From NCBI RefSeq assembly GCF_009725755.1, contig NZ_WNIJ01000001.1:496001-560000 (forward strand): a stretch of DNA of 64,000 nucleotides, in the 5' to 3' direction. Shown here piece after piece: positions 56,444-64,000 of the stretch. Source of the DNA: Bombella sp. ESL0385 (GTDB taxonomy: Bacteria > Pseudomonadota > Alphaproteobacteria > Acetobacterales > Acetobacteraceae). Below the pieces are notes generated by a model. It was not told the DNA's origin. It saw only the letters and a program-made list of their open reading frames with translations, and made no database searches. Both the position numbers and the translations under genes were made by a program. Position 1 is the stretch's first letter; the number at the start of each line of letters is the position of its first letter.

Positions 56444-57700
56444 TTAGTGGCCTTTTGTTTCGTCCTCTTTGCCGTTGAGGTCTGGATTATTGGGGCGGAG
56501 ATGCTCTTTAACCGTCAAAGCAAGGGTGCGGACAAGACCACTTAGGCTCATCTGATGTTGACGGAAAAGCCCTTCATGAATGAAACGCGCCAGTTTGGCC
56601 CCTAGGCCATGGCCACCAAACTCCTTTTTGGAGGGCCACATGCCCCACGCATTATATTGGCCTAAAGCGACTACAGCCCCGCGATCTGTATAGACAAAGG
56701 GTGTAGGGGCCTTCCCCGCGATTTGCCGGGGGATAGCAATACGGCCAACATAGCGTCCTTCTTGGCGGGCGGCTTGTGCGGTTGGGGCAACGGGGTTGAC
56801 CTCCATGCGGGCGCAATCCCCAATAGCGAAAATAGCAGGGTCTTTCGTAGTTTGGAGCGTTGCTGTGACCATGATTTGGCCACTGCGGCTTAGCTCTAGG
56901 TCTTTGAGCAAGGATGTCGCTGCGCAGGCTTTAACCCCGGCGGCCCAAATGGGGAAGTTGGAGTCGATTCGCCGCCCATCTTTGAGGGCGATGTAACCGC
57001 AACCAACCTCGCTGACCATGCCCTTTGTGATGACCTCAAAGCCTAATGCTTCAAGCTGAGCTTGGGCTTCCTCAGAGACTTTAGGCGGGAAAGCTGCGAG
57101 TAGGCGGTCGCTTGCCTCAACCAAAGTAGGTTTGAGCAATCTACGCCGGGTCTCTGGGCCGAGGCCGGGTGTGTTATCAATAGCTTGGCAGAGTTCTGCG
57201 GCAAGTTGCACGCCTGTTGCCCCCCCGCCTACAATACCTAAATGCACAGGCTCGTTGGTAAGCTGAGCACGCTCTATGAGAGAGCGGAAACGGTCATGAA
57301 TAATAGTCGCATCAGCAAGGGAGTTGAGGAACAAGCAATTCTCTTTGGCACCGGGTGTCCCAAAGTCATTAGCGCAAGAGCCAAGGGCGACCACCAGCGT
57401 ATCGTAAGAGAGGGTTTGACCATTCTCTAAGGTCATGGTCCGGTTAGGGCGGTCGATTGTCTCTAACGTGCTTTGGATGAAGCTAAAGCCAAAGCGTTTC
57501 GCAAGCTCATTAAAGGCAAATAAATTGCCTTTCTCGCTGATTGTACCGGATGCGAACTCGTGTAGAGAGGGCTTCCAAAAATGGACGTTGTTTTTATCAA
57601 TCAGGGTGATTGTAACATGGGGGTTATGGCTTAGCTGCGTTGCGGCTTCTAGCCCGCCAACACCACCTCCAAGAATGACGATATGTTTCTTCGCGGCCAT
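56444..57700 (-). CDS. ndh: Type II NADH dehydrogenase (NDH-2)
   Basis: 418 residues. A single-subunit, membrane-associated flavoprotein that passes electrons from NADH to quinone without pumping protons. FAD motif V-I-L-G-G-G-V-G-G-L-E-A-A at the N-terminus, NADH motif G-I-V-G-G-G-A-T-G-V-Q-L-A near 165, and I-F-A-I-G-D-C-A for FAD. GAGGGA precedes the ATG at 57700. Acetic acid bacteria rely on such non-pumping dehydrogenases. Other pyridine nucleotide oxidoreductases share the folds. Confidence 0.88.
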   Translation of the reverse strand: MAAKKHIVILGGGVGGLEAATQLSHNPHVTITLIDKNNVHFWKPSLHEFASGTISEKGNLFAFNELAKRFGFSFIQSTLETIDRPNRTMTLENGQTLSYDTLVVALGSCANDFGTPGAKENCLFLNSLADATIIHDRFRSLIERAQLTNEPVHLGIVGGGATGVQLAAELCQAIDNTPGLGPETRRRLLKPTLVEASDRLLAAFPPKVSEEAQAQLEALGFEVITKGMVSEVGCGYIALKDGRRIDSNFPIWAAGVKACAATSLLKDLELSRSGQIMVTATLQTTKDPAIFAIGDCARMEVNPVAPTAQAARQEGRYVGRIAIPRQIAGKAPTPFVYTDRGAVVALGQYNAWGMWPSKKEFGGHGLGAKLARFIHEGLFRQHQMSLSGLVRTLALTVKEHLRPNNPDLNGKEDETKGH

Positions 57701-57858
57701 GAACCGTTCCCTCGTTTTTGATGCTCTGAGCGCAATTAGGACATGCGCGGTAGTAAAACGTGTTTTAGTAGCCTTCTCATGCAGGAGATACAAGCCCCGA
57801 TAGAAGAAGACTGCATGTTTTTAAGGAGGTGTTAAGGTTATAGGGAGGTATGGCTCGC

Positions 57859-59094
57859 CTAACTGCGATACGAGCCATTTATATCAATATAGCCGTGGGT
57901 TAGGTCGCACGTCCAAATGCTCGCAGAGCCTGCACCCAGCCCCATATCCACCGTGATGGTGATTTCCTGTTGGCGCATATAGGCCTCTAGGGCTGCGACA
58001 TCATGCTCTTTAACACCGCCCTTATTGGCAACCCAGTGGTCCCCAAGGGCGATGGAAAGTTTATCGCGGTCTGCTGGCTGACCACTTTTACCAACCGCCA
58101 TGACGATGCGTCCCCAATTGGCATCTTCACCAGCAATGGCCGTTTTCACCAAGGGGGAGTTAGCAATGGCTAAAGCGATTTTGCGGGCAGATTCATCACT
58201 TTCGGCTTCTTGGACATCAACCCGGATGAGCTTTGTCGCCCCTTCGCCATCACGCACCACTAGCAAAGCAAGCTCGTGTAATAGCTCCTTTAATGCCGTG
58301 CGGAAGGCAGAGAGTGCGTTATCCTCAAGGGAGGTGATTTCGGCATGTTTGGCCTGCCCTGTGGCAAAGAGCATGACCATATCTGATGTGGATGTATCGG
58401 AATCCACAGTGATGGAATTAAAGCTCGGCCCCACAGCTTCTTCCAATAGGGCTTGTAATATAGGCTGGGGAAGAGCGGCATCGGTGACGACATAGGCGAG
58501 CATAGTCGCCATATCCGGCGCAATCATGCCAGAGCCTTTGGCGATGCCTTGGAGGCAGACCGTCACATCCCCAATAGCGACCTCACGGCGTGCCGCCTTG
58601 GGGAAGGTGTCTGTCGTCATAATAGCGCGTGCAGCGTCTTCCCACCGGTCCTCATGGAGGCCCTCAATGGCGGCGGGGAGGGCTGCGATAATTTTTTTAT
58701 AAGGGAGGGTCTCCCCAATTACGCCTGTGGAGGCAAGAAATACGTCTTCCACAGGGCAATCTAGTAGATGAGCGACCTCACCTGCACATGCTACCACAGC
58801 CTCCTCACCAGCACGGCCAGTAAAGACGTTGGCATTGCCAGAATTAACCAGCAAAGCCCGTGCGTGGGGCGTATGAGCCAGCGCACCCCGGCACCAAGGG
58901 ATAGGGGCACCGGGGCAGAGATTACGGGTAAACACCCCGGCTGCTGTCGTACCCGGAGCAAACTCAACCAACATAAGGTCCGTTCGCCCTTTATAGCGTA
59001 TATTGGCTTCCACGCCGCTGAGGCGTACCCCCGCAATGGAGGTTAGCTTTGGGAGGGAAAGAGCCAAGGGGGAGCGCGGGTACGACTGTGCCAT
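57859..59094 (-). CDS. argJ: Glutamate N-acetyltransferase / amino-acid acetyltransferase
   Basis: 411 residues. Transfers acetyl from N-acetylornithine to glutamate in the cyclic arginine route, and in the bifunctional form also acetylates glutamate from acetyl-CoA. The self-cleavage site is visible as M-A-T-M-L in K-G-S-G-M-I-A-P-D; the Thr becomes the N-terminal nucleophile of the beta chain. Starts 3 bases after the stop of the isomerase gene. Confidence 0.95.
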   Translation of the reverse strand: MAQSYPRSPLALSLPKLTSIAGVRLSGVEANIRYKGRTDLMLVEFAPGTTAAGVFTRNLCPGAPIPWCRGALAHTPHARALLVNSGNANVFTGRAGEEAVVACAGEVAHLLDCPVEDVFLASTGVIGETLPYKKIIAALPAAIEGLHEDRWEDAARAIMTTDTFPKAARREVAIGDVTVCLQGIAKGSGMIAPDMATMLAYVVTDAALPQPILQALLEEAVGPSFNSITVDSDTSTSDMVMLFATGQAKHAEITSLEDNALSAFRTALKELLHELALLVVRDGEGATKLIRVDVQEAESDESARKIALAIANSPLVKTAIAGEDANWGRIVMAVGKSGQPADRDKLSIALGDHWVANKGGVKEHDVAALEAYMRQQEITITVDMGLGAGSASIWTCDLTHGYIDINGSYRS

Positions 59095-59097
59095 AGC

Positions 59098-60087
59098 TTA
59101 GTGTGCCGTGTTAGCTGGGGCTGCGGCGGGAGCCGGAGCGGGGGTGGAGGCAGGAGCGGCAGCCGGAGCGGCTGGGCTGTTGGTGATGGGCTGGCCTTTC
59201 GCATCGTAATGAACGATTCGAGCCTGCTTCTCAGCGTCTTCCACAACCTTATGCACTTCCTGACGAATCAGGTCGCGGCGGATTTGGTCGCGGACTTGCT
59301 CAAAGCTCGGCACAGGGGCTGTGCGTGTCCCTAGAACCTGAATAACATGCCAGCCATATTGAGTATGAATCGGTTTTTGTGTGATGGTGCCGGACTTCAT
59401 GGAGAAAGCAGCATTGGAGAAGTCAGGGATCATGTCCCCGCGTTTAAACCAACCAAGGTCGCCCCCATTTGTGCCACCAGAGGCTTTATCGGTGGAGAGG
59501 CGGCTGGCCAGCTTGGCAAAGTCAGCCCCTTTATTGAGTTGGCGAATGACATCCTGCGCTTTAGCGTCACTATCAACAAGGATGTGACGGGCATGGACCT
59601 CTTCTTCAGGCTTTTTGGAGGCATAATGGGTCTGATAATAGTCCTTTAGGGCTTCATCAGTTAATTTAGGGGCGACTTTCTCTTCCAGATACGCATTTTG
59701 GAGGGCGGTGCTAGCGGCAGCATCCATGGCAGCTTTAACGGCAGGCTTGTTCTGTAACCCGTCTTTCTCAGCTTGTAGCTGGATAGCTTTCTGGTCCACG
59801 AGCTGATTGATAATCAGCGGGATGATAACGCTGGGTTGAAGCTGGCGTGCTTCTGGCGGTAAGGTCAACGCAGCGTGCTGGACATCGCCAAGGGTAATCT
59901 TTTGGTCATTGACGGTAGCAAGAACCAAGTTAGGGTCCGCCGCTGGGGCTGCGGGAGCTGCTGCATTGGCAGAAGGAGCCGCAGCTGGTGTTGCAGGCTT
60001 GGTATCGGCAGCCATAGCGTGCGTTGCCAGAGAAGAAATACCCCCCATAAGGGCTGTGCAGAGCAGGAGAGAGCGGGAAAGCCGCAT
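59098..60087 (-). CDS. Periplasmic parvulin-type peptidylprolyl isomerase
   Basis: 329 residues: a signal peptide ending A-T-H-A-M-A-A, an Ala/Pro-rich stretch, a SurA-like N-terminal helical domain, then a PpiC/parvulin domain at about 165-255 (V-H-A-R-H-I-L-V, G-G-D-L-G-W-F-K-R-G-D-M). The C-terminal tail is Ala/Pro rich. Helps outer-membrane protein folding in the periplasm, a demand raised by the autotransporters here. GAGG lies 7 bases before the ATG. Confidence 0.9.
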   Translation of the reverse strand: MRLSRSLLLCTALMGGISSLATHAMAADTKPATPAAAPSANAAAPAAPAADPNLVLATVNDQKITLGDVQHAALTLPPEARQLQPSVIIPLIINQLVDQKAIQLQAEKDGLQNKPAVKAAMDAAASTALQNAYLEEKVAPKLTDEALKDYYQTHYASKKPEEEVHARHILVDSDAKAQDVIRQLNKGADFAKLASRLSTDKASGGTNGGDLGWFKRGDMIPDFSNAAFSMKSGTITQKPIHTQYGWHVIQVLGTRTAPVPSFEQVRDQIRRDLIRQEVHKVVEDAEKQARIVHYDAKGQPITNSPAAPAAAPASTPAPAPAAAPANTAH

Positions 60088-60446
60088 GAAAAACCTCGTT
60101 ATCTTGGTTCACTAAAAGTCAGCTTTATTACCATGACAAAGCCCGTTACGCCCTGCAAGGGGATGAGAGCGGAAAAACCAAAGTATTTCCTATATTTTAT
60201 GTCATGTTATGGGCGGGGTGGCGAGCTATCTGCTTCTTTTTATTATGTGTATGGCGTTGTTGGGCAGGGGGTGGCGTGTAGGGATATAAGGGGGATAGGT
60301 AGGCTTTTTCATTGACCATACTAGCAAGGGCCCTTATGTCGGTCCTATATGAAAAGCGTTGTGACCATCCGTAGCATGTCCTTTTCGGCTTTCAAGGAAA
60401 GAGGAAGGGACACTGGCCGCTGATGGCAAAATTTTCAGGGTATCTC
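60088..60446. other. Intergenic region between the isomerase and secA genes
   Basis: About 360 bases with divergent genes on both sides. No convincing ORF, RNA gene or strong repeat; AAGGGCCCTT (60326-60335) is a 10-bp palindrome. TTGACC at 60313 could be a -35 element but has no good -10 partner. It should hold the secA promoter. Confidence 0.55.
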
Positions 60447-63101
60447 ATGCTTTCACGCCTTGCTCGCGCCCTTTTTGGCCATTCTAACGACCGCTCTTTG
60501 AAGAAATATCAGCGGCGAGTGCCGGAGATTAATGCCTTAGAGCCCCAGATACAGGCTCTTACGGATGAGGAATTAAAGGCCAAAACGGCAGAGTTCCGCC
60601 GTAAGTTGGCTGATGGTGCTACGCTGGATGAGCTGCAGGTCGAGGCTTTTGCGGTGTGCCGGGAGGCGTCTCGCCGTGTATTGGGGATGCGCCATTTTGA
60701 TGTGCAGTTGATTGGCGGGATGGTCCTTCATGATGGCCGTATTGCCGAGATGCGCACGGGTGAGGGTAAAACCCTTGTCGGTACGCTTGCAGTTTACCTA
60801 AATGCCCTAACAGGCAAGGGCGTGCATGTTGTAACGGTGAATGACTATCTCGCCCGCCGTGATGCGGAGGAGATGGCCCGTCTTTACGGCTTCCTCGGCC
60901 TCACAACTGGTGTGATTATCCCTAACCTCTCTGATGAGGAACGCCGAGCAGCTTATGCGGCGGATATTACTTACGGGACGAATAACGAGTTCGGCTTTGA
61001 TTATCTGCGCGATAACATGAAATACGCGCTAGAGGAGATGGTACAGCGGGACTTCAATTTCGCCATTGTCGATGAGGTGGATAGTATCCTCATTGATGAA
61101 GCCCGCACCCCGCTGATTATCTCCGGCCCTGCGGATGATAGTTCCGACCTTTATCGGCATGTAGATGAGGTGGTGGCACGTTTGGTTGAGGAGCCAAATG
61201 TGTATGATAAAGATGAGAAGATGCGGACCGTCACCCTCACAGAGCATGGCTCTGACCTTGTGGAGGAGATGCTGAATGCGGCGGGGCTATTGCAGGGCGG
61301 GGGATTATATGACCTGCATAATGTCTCGGTCGTGCATCATGTTCAGCAATCATTACGGGCGCGGACGCTCTTTACGCGGGATGTAGATTACATCGTCCGT
61401 GATGGTAAAGTGATGCTCATTGATGAGTTTACGGGGCGTATGATGGATGGTCGCCGTTACTCCGATGGGTTGCATCAAGCCCTAGAGGCGAAAGAAGGGG
61501 TGGAGATTCAGCAGGAGAATCAAACGCTTGCTTCTATCACCTTCCAAAATTACTTCCGTCTTTACCCCAAACTTGCGGGCATGACCGGTACCGCGATGAC
61601 GGAAGCGGATGAGTTTGCGGAGATCTACAATCTTGAGGTGGTGGAAATCCCCACCAACCTGCCTGTCCGCCGTAAGGATGCGAATGACGAGGTCTATCTC
61701 ACGGCGGAGGAGAAATACGAGGCCGTAGCGGAGTTGATTCGTAAGGTTCATGAGCGGGAACAGCCTATCCTTGTTGGGACGGCCTCGATTGAGCAGAGCG
61801 AGATTCTCTCACATCTTTTGCGGCAGAAGCGTATCCCCCATAATGTGTTGAATGCACGGCATCATGAGCGTGAGGCGAGCATTATTGCACAAGCAGGGGT
61901 GCCCGGCGCGATTACGATTGCTACCAATATGGCCGGGCGCGGGACAGATATTAAGCTTGGCGGTAATGTGGACATGCTGGTGGCTGAAAAGACCGCAGGC
62001 ATTGAGGATGAAGCCGAGCGTGAGGCTGTTGCCGCCCAAGTGCGGGCGCAAGTTGCGGCAGACCATGAGCGTGTGCATGAGCTTGGCGGGCTTTATGTTA
62101 TCGGGACGGAGCGGCATGAGAGCCGGCGTGTTGATAATCAGCTCCGTGGGCGGTCTGGCCGTCAGGGTGACCCCGGTAATTCGCGCTTCTTCTTGTCCTT
62201 GCAGGATGATTTGATTCGCATTTTCGGCTCGGATCGTATGGGCGCGATGATGCAGAAGATGGGCCTAAAGCGCGGTGAAGCGATTGTGCATCCTTGGTTG
62301 AATCGTGCCTTGGAAAAAGCGCAAAAGAAGGTCGAAGCCCGTAATTTCGATATGCGGAAAAACACGCTGAAATATGACGATGTCATGAATGCACAGCGTA
62401 AAGAGGTCTATGCCCATCGGCGCGAATATATGGCCTTGAAGGACCTTTCCGGCGTTATTGCGGATATACGCGGCAAGGTGATTGAAGATATTGTCCATGC
62501 GCATATTCCCGAGAATGCCTTTGTTGAAGCTTGGGATATTGAAGGGCTGACACGCGAAGTTAAGCGTGTTTTGAACCTTGAGCTGCCGATTGTAGAATGG
62601 GCGCAAGAAGATGGCATGACCGAAGAAGGCGTCATCGAGCGGATTGAGGAAGAAGCCACACGGGCTCATGCTGCGCGTGCAGCGACCATCGGGCCGGATA
62701 TGATGCGCTTGATTGAGAAGCATATTCTGCTCACATCTTTTGATGGCGCGTGGAAGGAGCATCTCCACGGGCTAGACCAAGTGCGCCAAGGGATTGGCTT
62801 GCGGGCTTATGGCCAGCGCGACCCGCTTAATGAATATAAGCAAGAAGCCTTCCAGATGTTTACATATATGCTGGAAGATATGCGGATGCGCGTTGTGCAG
62901 GCGATTGCCCATGTGCAGCCTGTTAGTAAGGCACCTACCATGCCGGAGGTTCCTGCGGCGATGCAGGTGGAGGAGCCCGTAGAGGATGAAGCGTTGGATA
63001 CAGCCACATTTGCGCGTTGGTTGAATGAGGTTCCACGCAATGCCCCATGCCCTTGTGGCTCTGGGCTTAAGTTTAAACATTGTCACGGTAAGATGGTTTA
63101 A
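60447..63101 (+). CDS. secA: Preprotein translocase ATPase SecA
   Basis: About 884 residues. The ATP motor that drives secretory proteins through SecYEG, including the autotransporters and periplasmic proteins of this window. Walker A M-R-T-G-E-G-K-T at 102-109, D-E-V-D Walker B, and T-N-M-A-G-R-G-T-D in the second nucleotide domain. The C-terminus has the zinc-binding C-P-C-G-S-G ... C-H tail that contacts SecB. An ATG at 60423 adds eight residues, but the ATG at 60447 ([10 protein letters not shown]) has AGGG close by and matches the usual N-terminus. Confidence 0.96.
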   Translation: MLSRLARALFGHSNDRSLKKYQRRVPEINALEPQIQALTDEELKAKTAEFRRKLADGATLDELQVEAFAVCREASRRVLGMRHFDVQLIGGMVLHDGRIAEMRTGEGKTLVGTLAVYLNALTGKGVHVVTVNDYLARRDAEEMARLYGFLGLTTGVIIPNLSDEERRAAYAADITYGTNNEFGFDYLRDNMKYALEEMVQRDFNFAIVDEVDSILIDEARTPLIISGPADDSSDLYRHVDEVVARLVEEPNVYDKDEKMRTVTLTEHGSDLVEEMLNAAGLLQGGGLYDLHNVSVVHHVQQSLRARTLFTRDVDYIVRDGKVMLIDEFTGRMMDGRRYSDGLHQALEAKEGVEIQQENQTLASITFQNYFRLYPKLAGMTGTAMTEADEFAEIYNLEVVEIPTNLPVRRKDANDEVYLTAEEKYEAVAELIRKVHEREQPILVGTASIEQSEILSHLLRQKRIPHNVLNARHHEREASIIAQAGVPGAITIATNMAGRGTDIKLGGNVDMLVAEKTAGIEDEAEREAVAAQVRAQVAADHERVHELGGLYVIGTERHESRRVDNQLRGRSGRQGDPGNSRFFLSLQDDLIRIFGSDRMGAMMQKMGLKRGEAIVHPWLNRALEKAQKKVEARNFDMRKNTLKYDDVMNAQRKEVYAHRREYMALKDLSGVIADIRGKVIEDIVHAHIPENAFVEAWDIEGLTREVKRVLNLELPIVEWAQEDGMTEEGVIERIEEEATRAHAARAATIGPDMMRLIEKHILLTSFDGAWKEHLHGLDQVRQGIGLRAYGQRDPLNEYKQEAFQMFTYMLEDMRMRVVQAIAHVQPVSKAPTMPEVPAAMQVEEPVEDEALDTATFARWLNEVPRNAPCPCGSGLKFKHCHGKMV

Positions 63102-63115
63102 GAGGAGAGAGGCCC

Positions 63116-63865
63116 ATGGCAGGACATTCCCAATTTAAGAATATTATGCACCGTAAGGGCGCGCAGGATGCAAAGCGGGCCAAGCAATTTGCGAAGGTGA
63201 TTCGCGAGATTACCGTGGCGACACGCTCTGGTATGCCAGACCCGGCTATGAATCCCCGTCTGCGTGCTGCGATCACGGCTGCGCGTGAAGTGAATATGCC
63301 AAAAGATACGGTCGAGCGGGCTATTAAGAAGGCCAGCGGTGCCGGCGGTGGTGAGGATTATGTGGCTGTTCGGTACGAGGGTTATGGCCCCGCTGGTGTG
63401 GCCATCATCATCGAGGGGCTGACAGATAACCGTAATCGTACAGCCTCCGAGGTGCGTGCGGCTTTCTCTAAACATGGTGGCTCTTTGGGGGAGACAAACT
63501 CCGTCTCTTTCGGTTTCGATCATATTGGGGTGATTACCTATCCGCTGGAAGCAGCCTCCGAAGATGATATGCTAGAAGCCGCTATTGAAGCTGGTGCGGA
63601 TAATGTAGAGACCACGGAAGATGGTCATGAAATTATCACCGAGATGGAAGCTCTGATGAGCGTGCGTGATGCGCTGGAGGGCCGTTTTGGGGAGCCGCGC
63701 TCGGCAAAGCTGGATTGGCGTCCCCAAACGACCGTGACTTTGGATGAAGACCAAGCGCGTTCTGTCCTCAAGCTGATTGATGTGCTGGAGGAGAATGACG
63801 ATGTCCAAGCCGTTTATGCCAATTTTGACCTCCCTGATGAGGTTGCTGAGGCTCTCGCAGCTTGA
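63116..63865 (+). CDS. yebC: YebC/PmpR-family protein (TACO1 homologue)
   Basis: 249 residues. N-terminal [13 protein letters not shown] and the D-x-N-R-T-A-S-E-V-R block are family-specific. Such proteins have been described as DNA-binding regulators and as translation factors. AGGAGAGAGG precedes the ATG; its stop overlaps ruvC's TTG start (TTGA). A yebC-ruvC pair is the usual order in Proteobacteria. Confidence 0.95.
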   Translation: MAGHSQFKNIMHRKGAQDAKRAKQFAKVIREITVATRSGMPDPAMNPRLRAAITAAREVNMPKDTVERAIKKASGAGGGEDYVAVRYEGYGPAGVAIIIEGLTDNRNRTASEVRAAFSKHGGSLGETNSVSFGFDHIGVITYPLEAASEDDMLEAAIEAGADNVETTEDGHEIITEMEALMSVRDALEGRFGEPRSAKLDWRPQTTVTLDEDQARSVLKLIDVLEENDDVQAVYANFDLPDEVAEALAA

Positions 63866-64000
63866 TTCGTCTGATAGGGATTGACCCCGGCCTACGCTTT
63901 ATGGGCTGGGGTGTGGTGGATGTGGAGGGCAATCGCCTCCGGCATGTGGCTGATGGTGTATTAGCCACGCAGTCCGGTGATGATGTCCCCCGCCGCCTTT
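63862..64000 (+). CDS. ruvC: Holliday junction resolvase RuvC, 5' part only
   Basis: Open from a TTG at 63862 to the window edge (46 codons). [13 protein letters not shown] is the RuvC N-terminal motif with the first catalytic Asp. Cuts Holliday junctions with RuvAB. The TTG overlaps the yebC stop by four bases (TTGA). Confidence 0.9.
   Translation, partial: MIRLIGIDPGLRFMGWGVVDVEGNRLRHVADGVLATQSGDDVPRRL

Noticed and set aside
59875-60315. Plus-strand frame entering the gap before secA
   Set aside because: Begins inside the isomerase gene on the opposite strand, has odd composition and no ribosome binding site.

Overview
The window looks like chromosomal DNA of an acetic acid bacterium (Acetobacteraceae, Alphaproteobacteria). 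Pointers seen in the sequence are 5-aminolevulinate synthase (the C4 haem route), an ATP12-type F1-ATPase chaperone, a fused IspD-IspF enzyme, a SAM-II riboswitch in front of metZ, NDH-2, and a Hedgehog/intein (Hint) domain protein of the kind common in acetic acid bacteria. By eye the G+C is in the mid-50s percent, dropping in the autotransporter passengers. A flower- or bee-associated genus such as Bombella or Saccharibacter would fit, but that is inference. I saw no insertion sequence, prophage, CRISPR array or rRNA operon. There is one tRNA gene, tRNA-Gly(CCC).

Layout. 1-9.5 kb: the start of a DUF2272 lipoprotein gene running off the left edge, an aldo/keto reductase, a metal-handling group (His-rich COG0523 GTPase, WD40 protein, and two tandem CDF metal exporters, one with a His-rich N-terminus), a ClC chloride/proton antiporter and a COG2509 flavoprotein. 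9.8-29.8 kb: a cell-surface region with three type V secretion genes. These are a broken autotransporter (9841-14895), a two-partner-secretion (FhaC/ShlB-type) pore at the end of a three-gene operon with an unknown secreted protein and a Hint-domain protein (17630-22032), and an intact 1649-residue autotransporter (24842-29791). Housekeeping genes lie between them: an MFS carrier, hemA, cvpA and purF.

29.9-38.5 kb: a long minus-strand gene train running ccmC-ccmD-ccmE-ccmF-ccmG-ccmH-ccmI, a zinc-ribbon membrane protein, maeA and fumC. It covers cytochrome c maturation without ccmA and ccmB, followed by malate/fumarate metabolism. 38.6-51.5 kb: plus-strand genes for an EVE protein, an EcsC protein, Aat, a secreted protein, peroxiredoxin, a YhdP-like giant protein, RarA, an RluC/D pseudouridine synthase, an AsmA protein and ATP12. 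A small membrane-protein ORF lies between EcsC and aat on the other strand.

51.5-60.1 kb: minus-strand ispDF, apaG and metZ (with promoter, inverted repeat and SAM-II riboswitch), then tRNA-Gly on the plus strand, a secreted protein, a 2-oxoglutarate/iron dioxygenase, NDH-2, argJ and a parvulin-type isomerase. 60.4-64.0 kb: secA, yebC and the first 46 codons of ruvC.

The most interesting parts are: (i) the Hint / small secreted protein / TpsB operon, which has a perfect 16-bp palindrome just upstream and a 13-bp hairpin that buries the middle gene's ribosome binding site; (ii) the large autotransporter, broken by exactly three +1 shifts (two in G-tracts) plus one in-frame TAA, whose repaired length nearly matches its intact paralogue; and (iii) the compact metZ leader, where promoter, +1 inverted repeat and SAM-II aptamer follow one another almost without a gap.
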